This document shows, piece after piece, positions 50,730-62,016 of a stretch of 64,000 nt of DNA. Source of the DNA: Rhizobium sp. BK196 (GTDB lineage Bacteria > Pseudomonadota > Alphaproteobacteria > Rhizobiales > Rhizobiaceae); NCBI RefSeq assembly GCF_014193255.1, contig NZ_JACHZB010000001.1, forward strand, positions 1,086,018 to 1,150,017, in the 5' to 3' direction. The notes below the pieces were generated by a model. It made no database searches. It saw only the letters and a list, made by a program, of their open reading frames with translations, and had not been told where the DNA came from. Position numbers and translations under genes: made by a program. Every line of letters starts with the position of its first letter. Position 1 is the stretch's first letter.

Positions 50730-51425
50730 TCATACGGTCAGATGGCGGCGCGCTTCCGGCGTATCCAGCGTCTCGGCAAGACCCTCGTGAACGATCTCTC
50801 CGCGGTCCATGATGTAGACATAATCGGCAAGCTCGCGGCAGAAATCGAGATATTGCTCGACGAGCAGGATCGCCATGCCGGTGGAATCGCGGAGATAACG
50901 GATTGCCCGGCCGATATCCTTAATGATGGAGGGCTGGATGCCCTCGGTCGGCTCGTCGAGCACCAGGATCTTCGGCCGCGTGACCATGGCGCGGCCGATC
51001 GCCAGCTGCTGTTGCTGCCCGCCCGAGAGATCGCCGCCGCGACGGGACAACATCGACTTCAGCACCGGGAAGAGGCTGAAGATATCGTCGGGGATGTTGC
51101 GGTCGCGACGACCAAGCGGAGCAAAACCGGTCTCGAGGTTTTCCTTGACAGTGAGCAACGGGAAGATTTCACGCCCCTGCGGCACATAACCGATGCCTTG
51201 TTTGGCGCGGGCAAAGGGCGGCAAGCCGTTCAGCTTGGTATCGTTGAAGGTGATCGTACCGGCAGACAGCGGATGCTGGCCGGTAACGGCGCGCAGAAGA
51301 GAACTCTTCCCCACGCCGTTACGCCCCAGCACGCAGGTGATCTTGCCCATCTCGGCCTTGATCGAGATGCCACGCAGCGCCTGGGCTGCGCCATAATGAA
51401 GATTTGCGTTTTCGACTGTCAGCAT
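50730..51425 (-). CDS. urtE: Urea ABC transporter ATP-binding protein UrtE
   Basis: A 231-residue LivF-type ATPase with Walker [10 protein letters not shown] (about 34-42), signature [16 protein letters not shown], Walker [16 protein letters not shown] and switch His-loop variant [10 protein letters not shown] (Glu-Gln in place of the usual His, common in LivF/UrtE). It works with UrtD to power urea import. Starts one base after urtD ends. ureD follows. Confidence 0.93.
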   Translation of the reverse strand: MLTVENANLHYGAAQALRGISIKAEMGKITCVLGRNGVGKSSLLRAVTGQHPLSAGTITFNDTKLNGLPPFARAKQGIGYVPQGREIFPLLTVKENLETGFAPLGRRDRNIPDDIFSLFPVLKSMLSRRGGDLSGGQQQQLAIGRAMVTRPKILVLDEPTEGIQPSIIKDIGRAIRYLRDSTGMAILLVEQYLDFCRELADYVYIMDRGEIVHEGLAETLDTPEARRHLTV

Positions 51426-51426
51426 C

Positions 51427-52182
51427 TTAGCGCCCCAGATAGTTCTCGATCACCTTCGGATCGTTGCTGACGAAATCGATGGATCCTTCTGCCAGCACCG
51501 AGCCTTCCGCAAGGCATGTCACCTTCACGCCGAGATCTCGGATGAAACCCATGTCGTGCTCGACAACGACGACGGACCGGGTCCTGGCTATATCCTTGAG
51601 CAGGATCGCCGTCTCCGCCGTTTCCGCATCGGTCATGCCTGCCACCGGTTCGTCGACGAGCAGCAGCTTCGGCTCCTGCGCCAGCAGCATGCCGATTTCC
51701 AGCCACTGCTTCTGGCCGTGCGACAGGTTGGCCGCGAGCTCATCGCGCCGGTGCGTCAGCCGCACCGTCTCAAGGATCTCATCGATACGATCCCTGTCCT
51801 CACCGGAAAGGCGATAGAAGAGCGTCGAAAACACCGTGCGCCGGCGGTTGAGCGCCAGTTCCAGATTGTCCCAGACCGTATGGCTTTCGAAGACCGTCGG
51901 CTTCTGGAACTTTCGGCCGATGCCAAGTTGAGCGATGTCGGCCTCGTCCTTCTTGGTGAGATCAACCGTGCCGTTGAAGAAGACCTCGCCCTCATCGGGC
52001 CTGGTCTTACCGGTGATGATATCCATCATCGTCGTCTTGCCGGCGCCGTTCGGGCCGATGATCGCCCGGAGTTCGCCGGGTTCGATGACGATGGAGAGTG
52101 AGTTCAGCGCCTTGAACCCGTCGAAGGAGACCGAGACACCATTGAGATAGAGCACGCTGTTGGGTTTGACGTCGGGGATCAT
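51427..52182 (-). CDS. urtD: Urea ABC transporter ATP-binding protein UrtD
   Basis: A 251-residue LivG-type ATPase with Walker A GPNGAGKTT (about 42-50), the LivG-type insert GTVDLTKKDEADIAQLGIGRKFQKPTVFE, signature LSHGQKQWLEIGMLL, Walker B LLLVDEPVAGMTDAE and switch His VVVEHDMGFI. The signature LSHGQKQW instead of LSGGQxQ is characteristic of UrtD. Lies four bases downstream of urtC. Confidence 0.94.
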   Translation of the reverse strand: MIPDVKPNSVLYLNGVSVSFDGFKALNSLSIVIEPGELRAIIGPNGAGKTTMMDIITGKTRPDEGEVFFNGTVDLTKKDEADIAQLGIGRKFQKPTVFESHTVWDNLELALNRRRTVFSTLFYRLSGEDRDRIDEILETVRLTHRRDELAANLSHGQKQWLEIGMLLAQEPKLLLVDEPVAGMTDAETAETAILLKDIARTRSVVVVEHDMGFIRDLGVKVTCLAEGSVLAEGSIDFVSNDPKVIENYLGR

Positions 52183-52186
52183 GGGT

Positions 52187-53350
52187 CTACTCCGCAGCCT
52201 GGATTTTTGCGTCGACGCCCTCTTCCGCGGCGACCGGCGTCACGCCGTTCGAGGCCGTCTTCCGCTTGCCGAGATACTGGGCGATCGTGCCGACAATGCC
52301 CTTCGGCAGGAACAGCGTGACGAGTACGAAAAGACCGCCCAGCGCAAACAGCCAGTAATCGGGAAAGAGGCCGGTGAAGATCGTCTTGCCGCCATTGACG
52401 AGGATCGCGCCAATGATCGGCCCGATCAGCGTCGCGCGCCCGCCGACGGCCGTCCAGATGACGACTTCGATCGAGTTCGCCGGCGCGAATTCGCCGGGAT
52501 TGATGATGCCGACCTGCGGCACATAGAGCGCGCCGGCGATGCCCGCCATCATCGCCGAAATGACAAAGGTGAAGAGCTTGAAATGCTCGACGCGGTAGCC
52601 GAGGAAGCGCGTGCGGCTTTCCGCGTCGCGCACGCCGACCAGTACCTTGCCGAATTTCGAGCGCACGATCGCCGAGGCGATCATCAGCGAAAGTGCCAGG
52701 AAGATCGCCGTCGCCGCAAAGAGCGTCGCACGCGTGCCATCGGCCTGCACGTTGAAGCCGAGAATATCCTTGAAATCGGTCATGCCGTTATTGCCGCCGA
52801 AACCCATGTCGTTGCGGAAGAAGGCGAGCAGCAGCGCGTAGGTCATGGCCTGCGTGATGATCGACAGATAAACGCCGTTGACGCGTGAGCGGAAGGCAAA
52901 CCAGCCGAAGATGAATGCCAGCAGGCCGGGCACCAGCAGCACCATGAGTGCCGCAAACCAGAACTGGTCGAAGCCGTGCCAGAACCACGGCAGCTCCTTC
53001 CAGTTCAGGAAGACCATGAAGTCCGGCAGGATAGGATCGCCATAGACGCCCCGCGGGCCGATCTGACGCATCAGATACATGCCCATCGCATAACCGCCGA
53101 GCGCGAAGAAGGCGCCGTGGCCGAGCGAGAGAATGCCGCAGAAGCCCCAGACGAGATCGAGCGCCAGCGCCAAGAGCGCATAGGTCAGGTACTTACCGAA
53201 CAGTGCCATGATGTAGGTCGGCACATGCAACGGATTGTCCGCCGACGTCGCCAGATTGAGCACCGGCACCAGAACCGCGACCACCAGCAGGATGGCGATG
53301 GCAAGGGAGATCCGGCGATCGAGAGACCGGAGAAGGAAGGCCGTAATCAT
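52187..53350 (-). CDS. urtC: Urea ABC transporter permease UrtC
   Basis: A 387-residue LivM-type permease with about ten hydrophobic segments. It shows LALDLVWGFCGILSLGHGAFFALGGYAMGMYLM (about 61-93; key elements GxxGxLSLGHGAFFxLGGY) and the EAA-like VGVRDAESRTRFLGYRVEHFKLFTFVISAMMAGIAGALYVPQVG (about 235-279). The C-terminal ~30 residues are a polar extension. Its start overlaps the urtB stop by four bases. Forms the channel with UrtB. Confidence 0.94.
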   Translation of the reverse strand: MITAFLLRSLDRRISLAIAILLVVAVLVPVLNLATSADNPLHVPTYIMALFGKYLTYALLALALDLVWGFCGILSLGHGAFFALGGYAMGMYLMRQIGPRGVYGDPILPDFMVFLNWKELPWFWHGFDQFWFAALMVLLVPGLLAFIFGWFAFRSRVNGVYLSIITQAMTYALLLAFFRNDMGFGGNNGMTDFKDILGFNVQADGTRATLFAATAIFLALSLMIASAIVRSKFGKVLVGVRDAESRTRFLGYRVEHFKLFTFVISAMMAGIAGALYVPQVGIINPGEFAPANSIEVVIWTAVGGRATLIGPIIGAILVNGGKTIFTGLFPDYWLFALGGLFVLVTLFLPKGIVGTIAQYLGKRKTASNGVTPVAAEEGVDAKIQAAE

Positions 53351-54966
53351 GCTTCCACCGCCCTTCCTTTGAGTGCGAAGAGCCCGCGCGGACGCTTCTG
53401 GATGAAGAGAATGATGAGAACGAGCACCAGGATCTTGCCAAGCACCGCTCCTGCAAAGGGCTCGATGAACTTGTTGACGACACCGAGCGACAGTGCGCCG
53501 ACCAGCGTGCCCCAGAGATTGCCGACACCGCCGAAGACCACGACCATGAAACTGTCGATGATGTAGCTCTGGCCGAGATTCGGCGAGACGTTATCGATCT
53601 GCGAGAGCGCCACGCCCGCCATGCCGGCAATGCCGGAGCCGAGCGCGAAGGTGAAGGCATCGACCCAGCCGGTGCGGATACCCATGGATGACGCCATGCG
53701 CCGGTTCTGGGTAACGGCACGCATCTGCAGGCCGAAGGCGGAGCGTTTCAGGAGCATCAACAGTGTCACGAAGACGGCCATAGAGAAGACGATGATCCAG
53801 AGACGGTTCCAGGTGATCGACAGGCCACCGAACTCGAAAGCGCCCGACATCCAGCTCGGATTGCGCACTTCGCGGTTGGTCGGGCCGAAGACCGTGCGCA
53901 CCGCCTGCTGCAGGATCAGCGATACGCCCCAGGTGGCCAGCAGCGTCTCCAGCGGCCGGCCATAAAGGTAGCGGATGACGATGCGTTCGATGATGAGGCC
54001 AACGAAACCGGTAAACACGAAGGCGGCAGGCACGGCGAAGGCCAGCGAATAATCGGCCATGCCGGGAAAGTTCGCAGTGATGTATTCCTGCACGACATAG
54101 GTCGTGTAGGCGCCGATCATCACCATTTCGCCATGCGCCATGTTGATGACGCCCATGACGCCGAAGGTGATGGCAAGGCCGATGGCCGCAAGCAGCAGCA
54201 CCGAGCCGAGAGACAGTCCGTACCAGACGTTCTGGACAATATTCCAGAGAGCCAGGCTGCGGTTGATGGTGGAAATATGCGCCTGAATGGCAGGCTTGAG
54301 ATCATCGGGCGCCGTTGCCAGCGCCGTGGTCAGAATGGTCAGCGCATCGCGGCCGCCACGGGCAGCAACCGTATCGATGGCAGCCCTCTTCTCATCGGCG
54401 CTCATTTCGCTCTTCAGCACCATGACCGCGCGGGCCGCTTCCATCGTGCTCTTGATATCGGCATCCTTTTCGTCGGCCAAAGCGGAATTCAAGAGGTCGA
54501 GATTGGCCGGATCGGCATCCTTCAAAAGCCCCTGGGCAGCCGCAAGGCGGGCGGCGCGATCGGGGCTCAGGAGCGTCATTTGGCTCGTCATCGTACCGAT
54601 GAGCGTGCGCAGCGAATTATTGATCTTCACCTTCGACATCATGTCGGGATCGATATCCGCGACAGCCTCGCCGGTGATCGGGTCGGAATAGGTCGGCTCG
54701 TCATCCGTGCCGCCCTGAACGAGGACGGGCCCTCCCGCGTCGGAATTGGCGTAGAGAAGACCATCGCTCAGCTGCTGCAATATCTGGCTGACATGCGCAT
54801 CCTTGGAAGCAACGAGCGCCCTGATGGCCGCTTCACGCTCCGGAAAACCGCCGATACCGAGCGCATCGACGAGAGCGTGGATATCGTCCTGGGCCTTCAG
54901 GCCTGCCGTCACGCCGGTAAGCGTTAGGCAAAGGGTTAAAAGAAAGATCTTGATGGCGCGATACAT
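53347..54966 (-). CDS. urtB: Urea ABC transporter permease UrtB
   Basis: A 539-residue LivH-type permease. A signal-like start (MYRAIKIFLLTLCLTLTGVTA) is followed by a ~200-residue extracytoplasmic helical domain (about 25-240) with HEAT-like units, a feature of UrtB proteins. The membrane domain has LAITFGVMGVINMAHGEMVMIGAYTTYVVQEY (about 262-293) and the C-terminal YIIDSFMVVVFGGVGNLWGTLVGALSLG. It pairs with UrtC. It lies about 110 bases downstream of urtA. Confidence 0.93.
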   Translation of the reverse strand: MYRAIKIFLLTLCLTLTGVTAGLKAQDDIHALVDALGIGGFPEREAAIRALVASKDAHVSQILQQLSDGLLYANSDAGGPVLVQGGTDDEPTYSDPITGEAVADIDPDMMSKVKINNSLRTLIGTMTSQMTLLSPDRAARLAAAQGLLKDADPANLDLLNSALADEKDADIKSTMEAARAVMVLKSEMSADEKRAAIDTVAARGGRDALTILTTALATAPDDLKPAIQAHISTINRSLALWNIVQNVWYGLSLGSVLLLAAIGLAITFGVMGVINMAHGEMVMIGAYTTYVVQEYITANFPGMADYSLAFAVPAAFVFTGFVGLIIERIVIRYLYGRPLETLLATWGVSLILQQAVRTVFGPTNREVRNPSWMSGAFEFGGLSITWNRLWIIVFSMAVFVTLLMLLKRSAFGLQMRAVTQNRRMASSMGIRTGWVDAFTFALGSGIAGMAGVALSQIDNVSPNLGQSYIIDSFMVVVFGGVGNLWGTLVGALSLGVVNKFIEPFAGAVLGKILVLVLIILFIQKRPRGLFALKGRAVEA

Positions 54967-55076
54967 CGGCTTTCCCGCCTAAATCGTTGGCCTCTCGGCA
55001 ATACCGCTGGGGACGGAGCTTCCGCCCGGATTGAAATCCGGACGGAAGTCTTGAGGCTCGTGTCGGATCGGCTAAC

Positions 55077-56369
<1,293 letters not shown>

Positions 56370-56464
56370 CTGGTTGAACTCCCCTCTTCTTGTTCCGCAA
56401 CAGGCCGGAAACGGAAATTAACTGTTGCCGAGGGGACTATCGGGTGCTGCAGCGCGAAAACACA

Positions 56465-56480
56465 TACGCAAAATGACGTA
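56465..56480. promoter_or_regulatory. Imperfect palindrome upstream of urtA
   Basis: TACGCAAAATGACGTA has symmetric ends (TACG...CGTA), about 95 bases before the urtA start codon. It could be a regulator site; no known consensus was recognised. Confidence 0.3.
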
Positions 56481-56516
56481 GGCGGCAGGGGCAAACGCGC
56501 ATGTAGGGACGAGGAA

Positions 56517-56540
56517 GGGCACCCCGCAGACGGGATGCCC
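56517..56540 (-). terminator. Hairpin after the PAP2 phosphatase gene
   Basis: GGGCACCCCG (56517-56526) / CGGGATGCCC (56531-56540), nine of ten pairs with a 4-base loop, just beyond the minus-strand stop at 56553. The T tract is weak. Confidence 0.55.
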
Positions 56541-56552
56541 GTCGGTTCGATA

Positions 56553-58454
56553 TTATCCGTCGATCGTCATGGTGACGGATGTCGGGCCATATGAAAGGGT
56601 CGCCCTGTGGCCGGAGATGGTGAACCTGTCGAAGATGCCGGTGATGGCTTCCGCCTTCAGTATCTCGATCTGCGTTCCAGGCGCCGGGGCGTAGCCCGGG
56701 GCAAGTGTGACGTCGAGGTCGCCGGAGAGCGCCGCCTTACCCGCAATGACGAGCGTGCCCGCGCCGTCAGCACCGAGCGTCGGCTTTACCGCGGTATTGG
56801 CGAGCTGCTGGTAATCACCGCCAACGGTCAGGGGCTTATCGGCCGCCAGGACGAGAGAACCGCCGTTCACGGACAGTCCGCCGGTGCCGAAGGCCGAGGG
56901 TGAGCCTGCCACCAGCACGCCTTCTTCCAGCACCGTGCCGCCGGCAAAGCTGTTGGCGCCGGAAAGCCCGAGGATGCCGTTGCCGCGCTTCACCAGCCTG
57001 CCCTTGCCGCCGATGTCGTTACGCCAAGTGTCGATCGCATTGAAGCCGCCCTTTGCGGCATCCATCGTCACGGTCACGTCCTGATCGAAGGCGCCATAGC
57101 CGTCTGCGGCGGCAAACAGGTTGAGACGACCGTAGCCTTCAGCATCATCGAGCAGCGGATAGCCCGAGGCGATCTCCGTCGTGCCAAGCACGTCGCGGCG
57201 CTGCTCACCATCGAGATAGGGCAGACGCGTTTCGAGAAGCGCTTCGGCGCCCAGCGGTACGCGCGCCGGCTGGTCGGTCGCATGGATCGTCGGCAGGCCG
57301 TAGCTCAGGCGCTGCAGCACGTAGGCGCGGTTGGCGTCATGATCGGCGAAACGGTCTGCGGCGAGCGGCGCTGCATGGGCCGCAATTTCGAGCGCGCCGG
57401 CATCCGCAACACCTGATTTGGCAATGAGCCATGACTGCGCTTGGGCGTAAGCATCGCTCTTCAGCGCGGCGTTATCGGCTTTGTTCAGATTGTAGACGAC
57501 CGTGGCCGTGCCGAGCATGCGGCCGCCCATCACGTCGAGCGGGGAATGCATGCCGGCGAGGATGCGGTCCTCGCCCATTTCACTGACGCGCGCGACCATT
57601 TCCTGGAAGCGCTGCGGCACGAGATAGGCCATGGCCAGCGCATCCCGCCAGGCTTCGGCGGTATGACCGCTCGGGAAACCGCCGTCTTCGACAGGCTTGC
57701 CGCTCTTGGCAGGCTCCAGCGTCGGGACGACCGATACGTCCTTGCTCCAGCGGTAGGGACGGGCATATTTGAAATAGCGTTTGGCGGGTTCGGTCGAGCC
57801 GTCGCTGCTCGCGGCGTTGATGAAGTCGATCGCAAGACCCATGTCCGGATTGGTATCGGTCTTGTTTTCCGTGTCCGGCTTGCTGCCGGCGCCGCGATTG
57901 TTGCCCTTGTCGTCATATTTGACCGTCGTCGCATCGGCCGCGACTTCGGTGATCGTGGTGGTCTGTTTGGAACCGGCCTTCCAGGCATCGGTCAGCGGAC
58001 CAAGGCCATCGACGATGCTGGCATTCTTGCCCCGCCGATCGTCGAGATAAGCGGCAACTGCCTGATCGGCCGTCCGTGCTCGCGTCGCTTTGACGACATA
58101 GGCAATGTTGGCGTCATGGACGAGCTTGTTGACGACCTGACCGTCGGTCTTGCTCAAGGGAATGCCATCCCAATCCGTCTTGGCGACAGCGGGGCAATTG
58201 TCCTTGGCCGGGGCCTCTACGCCAGCATCGACGAACGGCGTGCGCGGCGTCCAGACTTCGAGGAAGCCGGAGAGAAGATGGACGGCGGCATTGGTGTCCG
58301 CGGTCGAGAAGCAGGCATCACCACGCTTGTTGGTGTTTCCGGCCTCCACATAAGGCGCTTTTACCGCCGTGGCCTGCTCGGCAGCGGCAAGCGATGGCAC
58401 GATCGAAAGAAGGCAGAGCGCGGTGCTCAGGCGGCAAAGGCTTGGAACAGACAT
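56553..58454 (-). CDS. Secreted PAP2-family phosphatase with autotransporter-type strand repeat
   Basis: A 633-residue exported protein with signal peptide MSVPSLCRLSTALCLLSIVPSLAAA. The class A acid phosphatase (PAP2) motifs are spread over about 225-320: YFKYARPYRW (K...RP), GGFPSGHTAEAW (PSGH) and GEDRILAGMHSPLDVMGGRM (R...H...D). A C-terminal region (about 490-633) carries an autotransporter-associated beta-strand repeat (LVKRGNGILGLSGANSFAGGTVLEEGVLVAGS). No translocator barrel is visible after it, so the protein is probably periplasmic or released by another route. It would dephosphorylate organic phosphates. Single gene, divergent from the sensor kinase gene. Confidence 0.85.
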   Translation of the reverse strand: MSVPSLCRLSTALCLLSIVPSLAAAEQATAVKAPYVEAGNTNKRGDACFSTADTNAAVHLLSGFLEVWTPRTPFVDAGVEAPAKDNCPAVAKTDWDGIPLSKTDGQVVNKLVHDANIAYVVKATRARTADQAVAAYLDDRRGKNASIVDGLGPLTDAWKAGSKQTTTITEVAADATTVKYDDKGNNRGAGSKPDTENKTDTNPDMGLAIDFINAASSDGSTEPAKRYFKYARPYRWSKDVSVVPTLEPAKSGKPVEDGGFPSGHTAEAWRDALAMAYLVPQRFQEMVARVSEMGEDRILAGMHSPLDVMGGRMLGTATVVYNLNKADNAALKSDAYAQAQSWLIAKSGVADAGALEIAAHAAPLAADRFADHDANRAYVLQRLSYGLPTIHATDQPARVPLGAEALLETRLPYLDGEQRRDVLGTTEIASGYPLLDDAEGYGRLNLFAAADGYGAFDQDVTVTMDAAKGGFNAIDTWRNDIGGKGRLVKRGNGILGLSGANSFAGGTVLEEGVLVAGSPSAFGTGGLSVNGGSLVLAADKPLTVGGDYQQLANTAVKPTLGADGAGTLVIAGKAALSGDLDVTLAPGYAPAPGTQIEILKAEAITGIFDRFTISGHRATLSYGPTSVTMTIDG

Positions 58455-58632
58455 GGTGATACCCGAATTGGTGGAACGGACGGCGGGAGAGTTAGAGCCC
58501 TTATGTGACAGACCGGTTTCAAAAATATTGCCGTTCTGTGAATCCGCCAGCGTTCCGCCTCTTGCCTTTCCCGCTCATCCCGCCAAAAGTGGCTCAAAGA
58601 CGGTAAGCTGACCGAAACGCCGGAAAGAGGGC

Positions 58633-61600
58633 ATGACAGCGCGCCAACGCATCATTCCGGTGAGACGCGAATATAATCGCTGGGTCGCCAACCAGACGCT
58701 CGAAGATTACGCGCTGCGCTTCACCGCAAAGAGCGCCCGCCGCTTCTCCTCCCAGCGCATCTCGCAGACGGCGATCGGCGCCATCTCCTTCTTGGCGCTG
58801 GAGGCGATCGGCGGTGCCATCACACTGTCCTACGGCACCACCAATGCCTTCTTCGCCATCATCGTCGCCTCCATCGCGATGCTCGCGATCGGCCTGCCGA
58901 TCAGCCGCTACGCGATCCGCCATGGCGTCGACATCGACCTGCTGACGCGCGGCGCGAGCTTCGGCTATATCGGCTCGACCATAACCTCGCTGATCTATGC
59001 GAGCTTCACCTTCATGCTGTTCGCGATCGAGGCCTCGATCATGTCGGGCGCGTTGGAGCTGACGCTCGGCATTCCACTCTGGATCGGCTACATCATCAGC
59101 GCCGTCATGGTGATCCCGCTCGTCACCCACGGCGTGCGGCTGATCAGCAAGTTCCAGCTGATGACCCAGCCCTTCTGGATCATCCTGAACATCCTGCCCT
59201 TCATTTTCATCGCCTTTCTGGACTGGGGCAAATTCGATGTCTGGCGCGCCTTCGCCGGCATCCGCCACGCTTCCGGCCCACCCGGCACGGTCGCAGATTT
59301 CAACCTCGTCGAGTTTGGCGCAGCCTCCGCCGTCATCCTCGCGCTCATGTCGCAGATTGGCGAACAGGCGGACTTCCTGCGCTTTCTGCCCCCCGATCCG
59401 CAGCGCAAATGGCGCCACCGCCTCGCCGTCTTCCTCGCCGGCCCCGGCTGGGTCATCATCGGCGCGCCGAAACTTCTAGCCGGCTCCTTCCTCGTGGTGC
59501 TGACCGTCACATCGGGCGTGCCAGCCGATCGTGCCGCCGACCCGGCGCAAATGTATCTAACCGCCTTCGGCTATATGATTCCCTGGCAGAATGCCGCCCT
59601 GCTGCTGATGGCCGCCTTCGTCGTGGTCTCGCAGCTAAAGATCAACGTGATGAATGCCTATGCCGGCTCGCTTGCCTGGTCGAACTTCTTCTCGCGTCTG
59701 ACGCACAGCCATCCCGGCCGCGTCATCTGGCTCGTTTTCAACGTGGCGATTGCGCTGCTCCTGATGGAACTCGGCATCTACCGGCTGCTCGAAGAAACGC
59801 TCGGCATCTTCTCGATTATCGCCATGGCCTGGCTCTGTACGATATCGGCCGATCTCTTCATCAACAAGCCGCTCGGCCTTGCCCCTCCGGGCATCGAATT
59901 CAAGCGCGCCCATCTCTATGACATCAATCCGGTCGGCCTCGGCGCCATGACCTTGTCTGCAGGCACTGCGCTGATCGCCCATTTCGGCATTTTCGGTTCG
60001 GTTGCCGCGTCGCTTGCCCCCTACATCACCCTGGCAATTGCGCTGATCGCCTCGCCTGCCCTTGCCTGGGCAACCAAGGGCAAGTTCTATCTCGCCCGCA
60101 AGCCGCGCCATGCCTGGAAGAACCTGACCACCATCACCTGCTCCGTCTGCGAACATCCCTTCGAGCCTGAAGATATGGCCTGGTGCCCGGCCTATGCCGC
60201 GCCGATCTGCTCGCTCTGCTGCTCGCTCGACAGCCGCTGCCACGACATGTGCAAGCCCAATGCCCGCTTCAATGCACAGGTCGGCGCCGTCGCAAAGACC
60301 CTGTTGCCGGAAACCATCGTCCAGAAGCTGACCACCCGCCTTGGCCGCTACGGTATTGCCGTGGCGCTGGCCCTGACAGCCGTCGGGGCAATCCTTGCCA
60401 TGATCGCCCATCAGGTGGGTTCCGCCTCGCCGGAGACTGCCGAAGTCGTCAACAGAACCATCCTGATCGTCTTCTTCGTCTTCTCGGTCATCGCCGGCAT
60501 TGCCTGCTGGTTCTATGTGCTTGCCCATGACAGTCGTGTCGTCGCCGAGGAGGAATCCTCCCGCCAGAACACCCTGCTCCTGAAAGAAATCGCCGCCCAC
60601 AAGAAGACCGATGCGGCGCTTCAGGCCGCCAAGGAAACCGCTGAGGCCGCCAACCGCGCCAAGAGCCGCTATGTCGTAGGCTTGAGTCACGAACTGCGCA
60701 CGCCGCTGAATGCCGTTCTCGGTTACGCCCAGATCCTTGAGCGCGACGAGACGATCCCTGCGCCGAGGCAATCTTCCATCAAGGTTATCCGCCGCAGCGC
60801 CGAGCATCTCTCCGGCCTGATCGATGGCCTTCTGGACATCTCGAAGATCGAGGCGGGCCGCCTGCAGGTCTATTCGAACGAGATCAATATCCAGGACTTT
60901 CTCGACCAGATCGTCGATATGTTCCGACCGCAGGCGCAGGCAAAGGGCCTGTCCTTCATCCATGAGCGTTCGCAGGCGCTGCCGCAATTCGTCCGAACCG
61001 ACGAAAAGCGGCTGCGACAGATTCTCGTCAACCTGCTCTCCAACGCCATCAAATTCACCGACGAAGGCAGCGTCACCTTCGATGTCGGCTACCGCAGCCA
61101 GGTCGCGACGTTCACCGTCTCCGACACCGGACGCGGCATCGCCGAGAAGGATCTGACGCGCATCTACGAGCCCTTCCAGCGCGGTGAAGCGGAGAGTGTG
61201 CGCCCCATGCCCGGTCTCGGCCTTGGCCTCACCATCACTCGATTGCTGACCAACACGCTCGGCGGCGAGATCTCCGTTGCGAGTGAAAAGGACAGGGGCT
61301 CCACCTTCCGCGTCCGCCTCATGCTGTCGGCCGTTATGCGCCCTGCAGCCCCGCCGCAGGAGAAAAAGATCGTCAGCTATGACGGCCCGCGCCGCACCAT
61401 CGTCGTTGTCGACGACAACGAGGATCATCGCGAGATGATGCGGGAAATCCTGGTTCCGCTCGATTTCATCGTGCTGACCGCCGCAAGCGGTCCCGACTGC
61501 CTGACGCTCGTTGAAGGTATCGAGCCGGACCTTTTCCTCGTCGATATCTCGATGCCCGGCATGAACGGCTGGCAGCTCGTCTCCCGGCTGCGCGAGACCG

Positions 61601-62016
61601 CACGCACAGCGCCGATCGTGATGCTATCGGCCAATATCGGCGATGCCGCCGCTCATAGCGACAGCGACGACAGCCATAATGATTCGATCGGCAAGCCGGT
61701 CGATCTCAAACAACTGCGCGACAAGCTCGCCCTGCATCTCGGCCTGAAATGGCTTTATGCCGACGACCAGACACCGGCGCCGGCAGCAGCCAGCTTGCCG
61801 CTCAGGAGCCCCGGTGCTGCGCATGTGCAGGAACTGCTGCGCCTTGGCGAAATAGGCTACATCAGGGGCATAGAAGCCAAGCTCGCAGACCTTGCCAAGG
61901 TAGAGGCAAATCAGCCATTCACCGAGGAACTCCGCTCCTATGTCGGCGCTTTCGATCTCGCCGGCTTCCTGGATTTCCTGCACAAGTTCGAAGAAAAGGG
62001 TGAAACCGTTGGCTGA
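58633..62016 (+). CDS. NCS1-type permease fused to a hybrid histidine kinase/response regulator
   Basis: A 1127-residue inner-membrane sensor. Residues about 40-480 form an NCS1 (nucleobase/hydantoin/allantoin) permease-like domain with about 12 hydrophobic segments (AIGAISFLALEAIGGAITLSYG at the start). A cysteine cluster follows at 503-540 (C503, C506, C518, C526, C529, C530, C536, C540), probably metal-binding. Two more helices (about 572-592, 610-631) and a coiled coil lead to HisKA with His686 (LSHELRTPLNAVLGYA). The HATPase domain has its N-box at 800-804 and DTGRGIAEKD, GLGLGLTITR. A receiver domain has DD927-928 and phospho-acceptor Asp971. A ~85-residue tail follows. The next gene is a coupled LuxR-type regulator. 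Confidence 0.9.
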   Translation: MTARQRIIPVRREYNRWVANQTLEDYALRFTAKSARRFSSQRISQTAIGAISFLALEAIGGAITLSYGTTNAFFAIIVASIAMLAIGLPISRYAIRHGVDIDLLTRGASFGYIGSTITSLIYASFTFMLFAIEASIMSGALELTLGIPLWIGYIISAVMVIPLVTHGVRLISKFQLMTQPFWIILNILPFIFIAFLDWGKFDVWRAFAGIRHASGPPGTVADFNLVEFGAASAVILALMSQIGEQADFLRFLPPDPQRKWRHRLAVFLAGPGWVIIGAPKLLAGSFLVVLTVTSGVPADRAADPAQMYLTAFGYMIPWQNAALLLMAAFVVVSQLKINVMNAYAGSLAWSNFFSRLTHSHPGRVIWLVFNVAIALLLMELGIYRLLEETLGIFSIIAMAWLCTISADLFINKPLGLAPPGIEFKRAHLYDINPVGLGAMTLSAGTALIAHFGIFGSVAASLAPYITLAIALIASPALAWATKGKFYLARKPRHAWKNLTTITCSVCEHPFEPEDMAWCPAYAAPICSLCCSLDSRCHDMCKPNARFNAQVGAVAKTLLPETIVQKLTTRLGRYGIAVALALTAVGAILAMIAHQVGSASPETAEVVNRTILIVFFVFSVIAGIACWFYVLAHDSRVVAEEESSRQNTLLLKEIAAHKKTDAALQAAKETAEAANRAKSRYVVGLSHELRTPLNAVLGYAQILERDETIPAPRQSSIKVIRRSAEHLSGLIDGLLDISKIEAGRLQVYSNEINIQDFLDQIVDMFRPQAQAKGLSFIHERSQALPQFVRTDEKRLRQILVNLLSNAIKFTDEGSVTFDVGYRSQVATFTVSDTGRGIAEKDLTRIYEPFQRGEAESVRPMPGLGLGLTITRLLTNTLGGEISVASEKDRGSTFRVRLMLSAVMRPAAPPQEKKIVSYDGPRRTIVVVDDNEDHREMMREILVPLDFIVLTAASGPDCLTLVEGIEPDLFLVDISMPGMNGWQLVSRLRETARTAPIVMLSANIGDAAAHSDSDDSHNDSIGKPVDLKQLRDKLALHLGLKWLYADDQTPAPAAASLPLRSPGAAHVQELLRLGEIGYIRGIEAKLADLAKVEANQPFTEELRSYVGAFDLAGFLDFLHKFEEKGETVG

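Noticed and set aside
56370..56552. Possible sigma-54/NtrC control of urtA
   Set aside because: I searched the upstream region for the GG-N10-GC type -24/-12 element and saw no convincing match.
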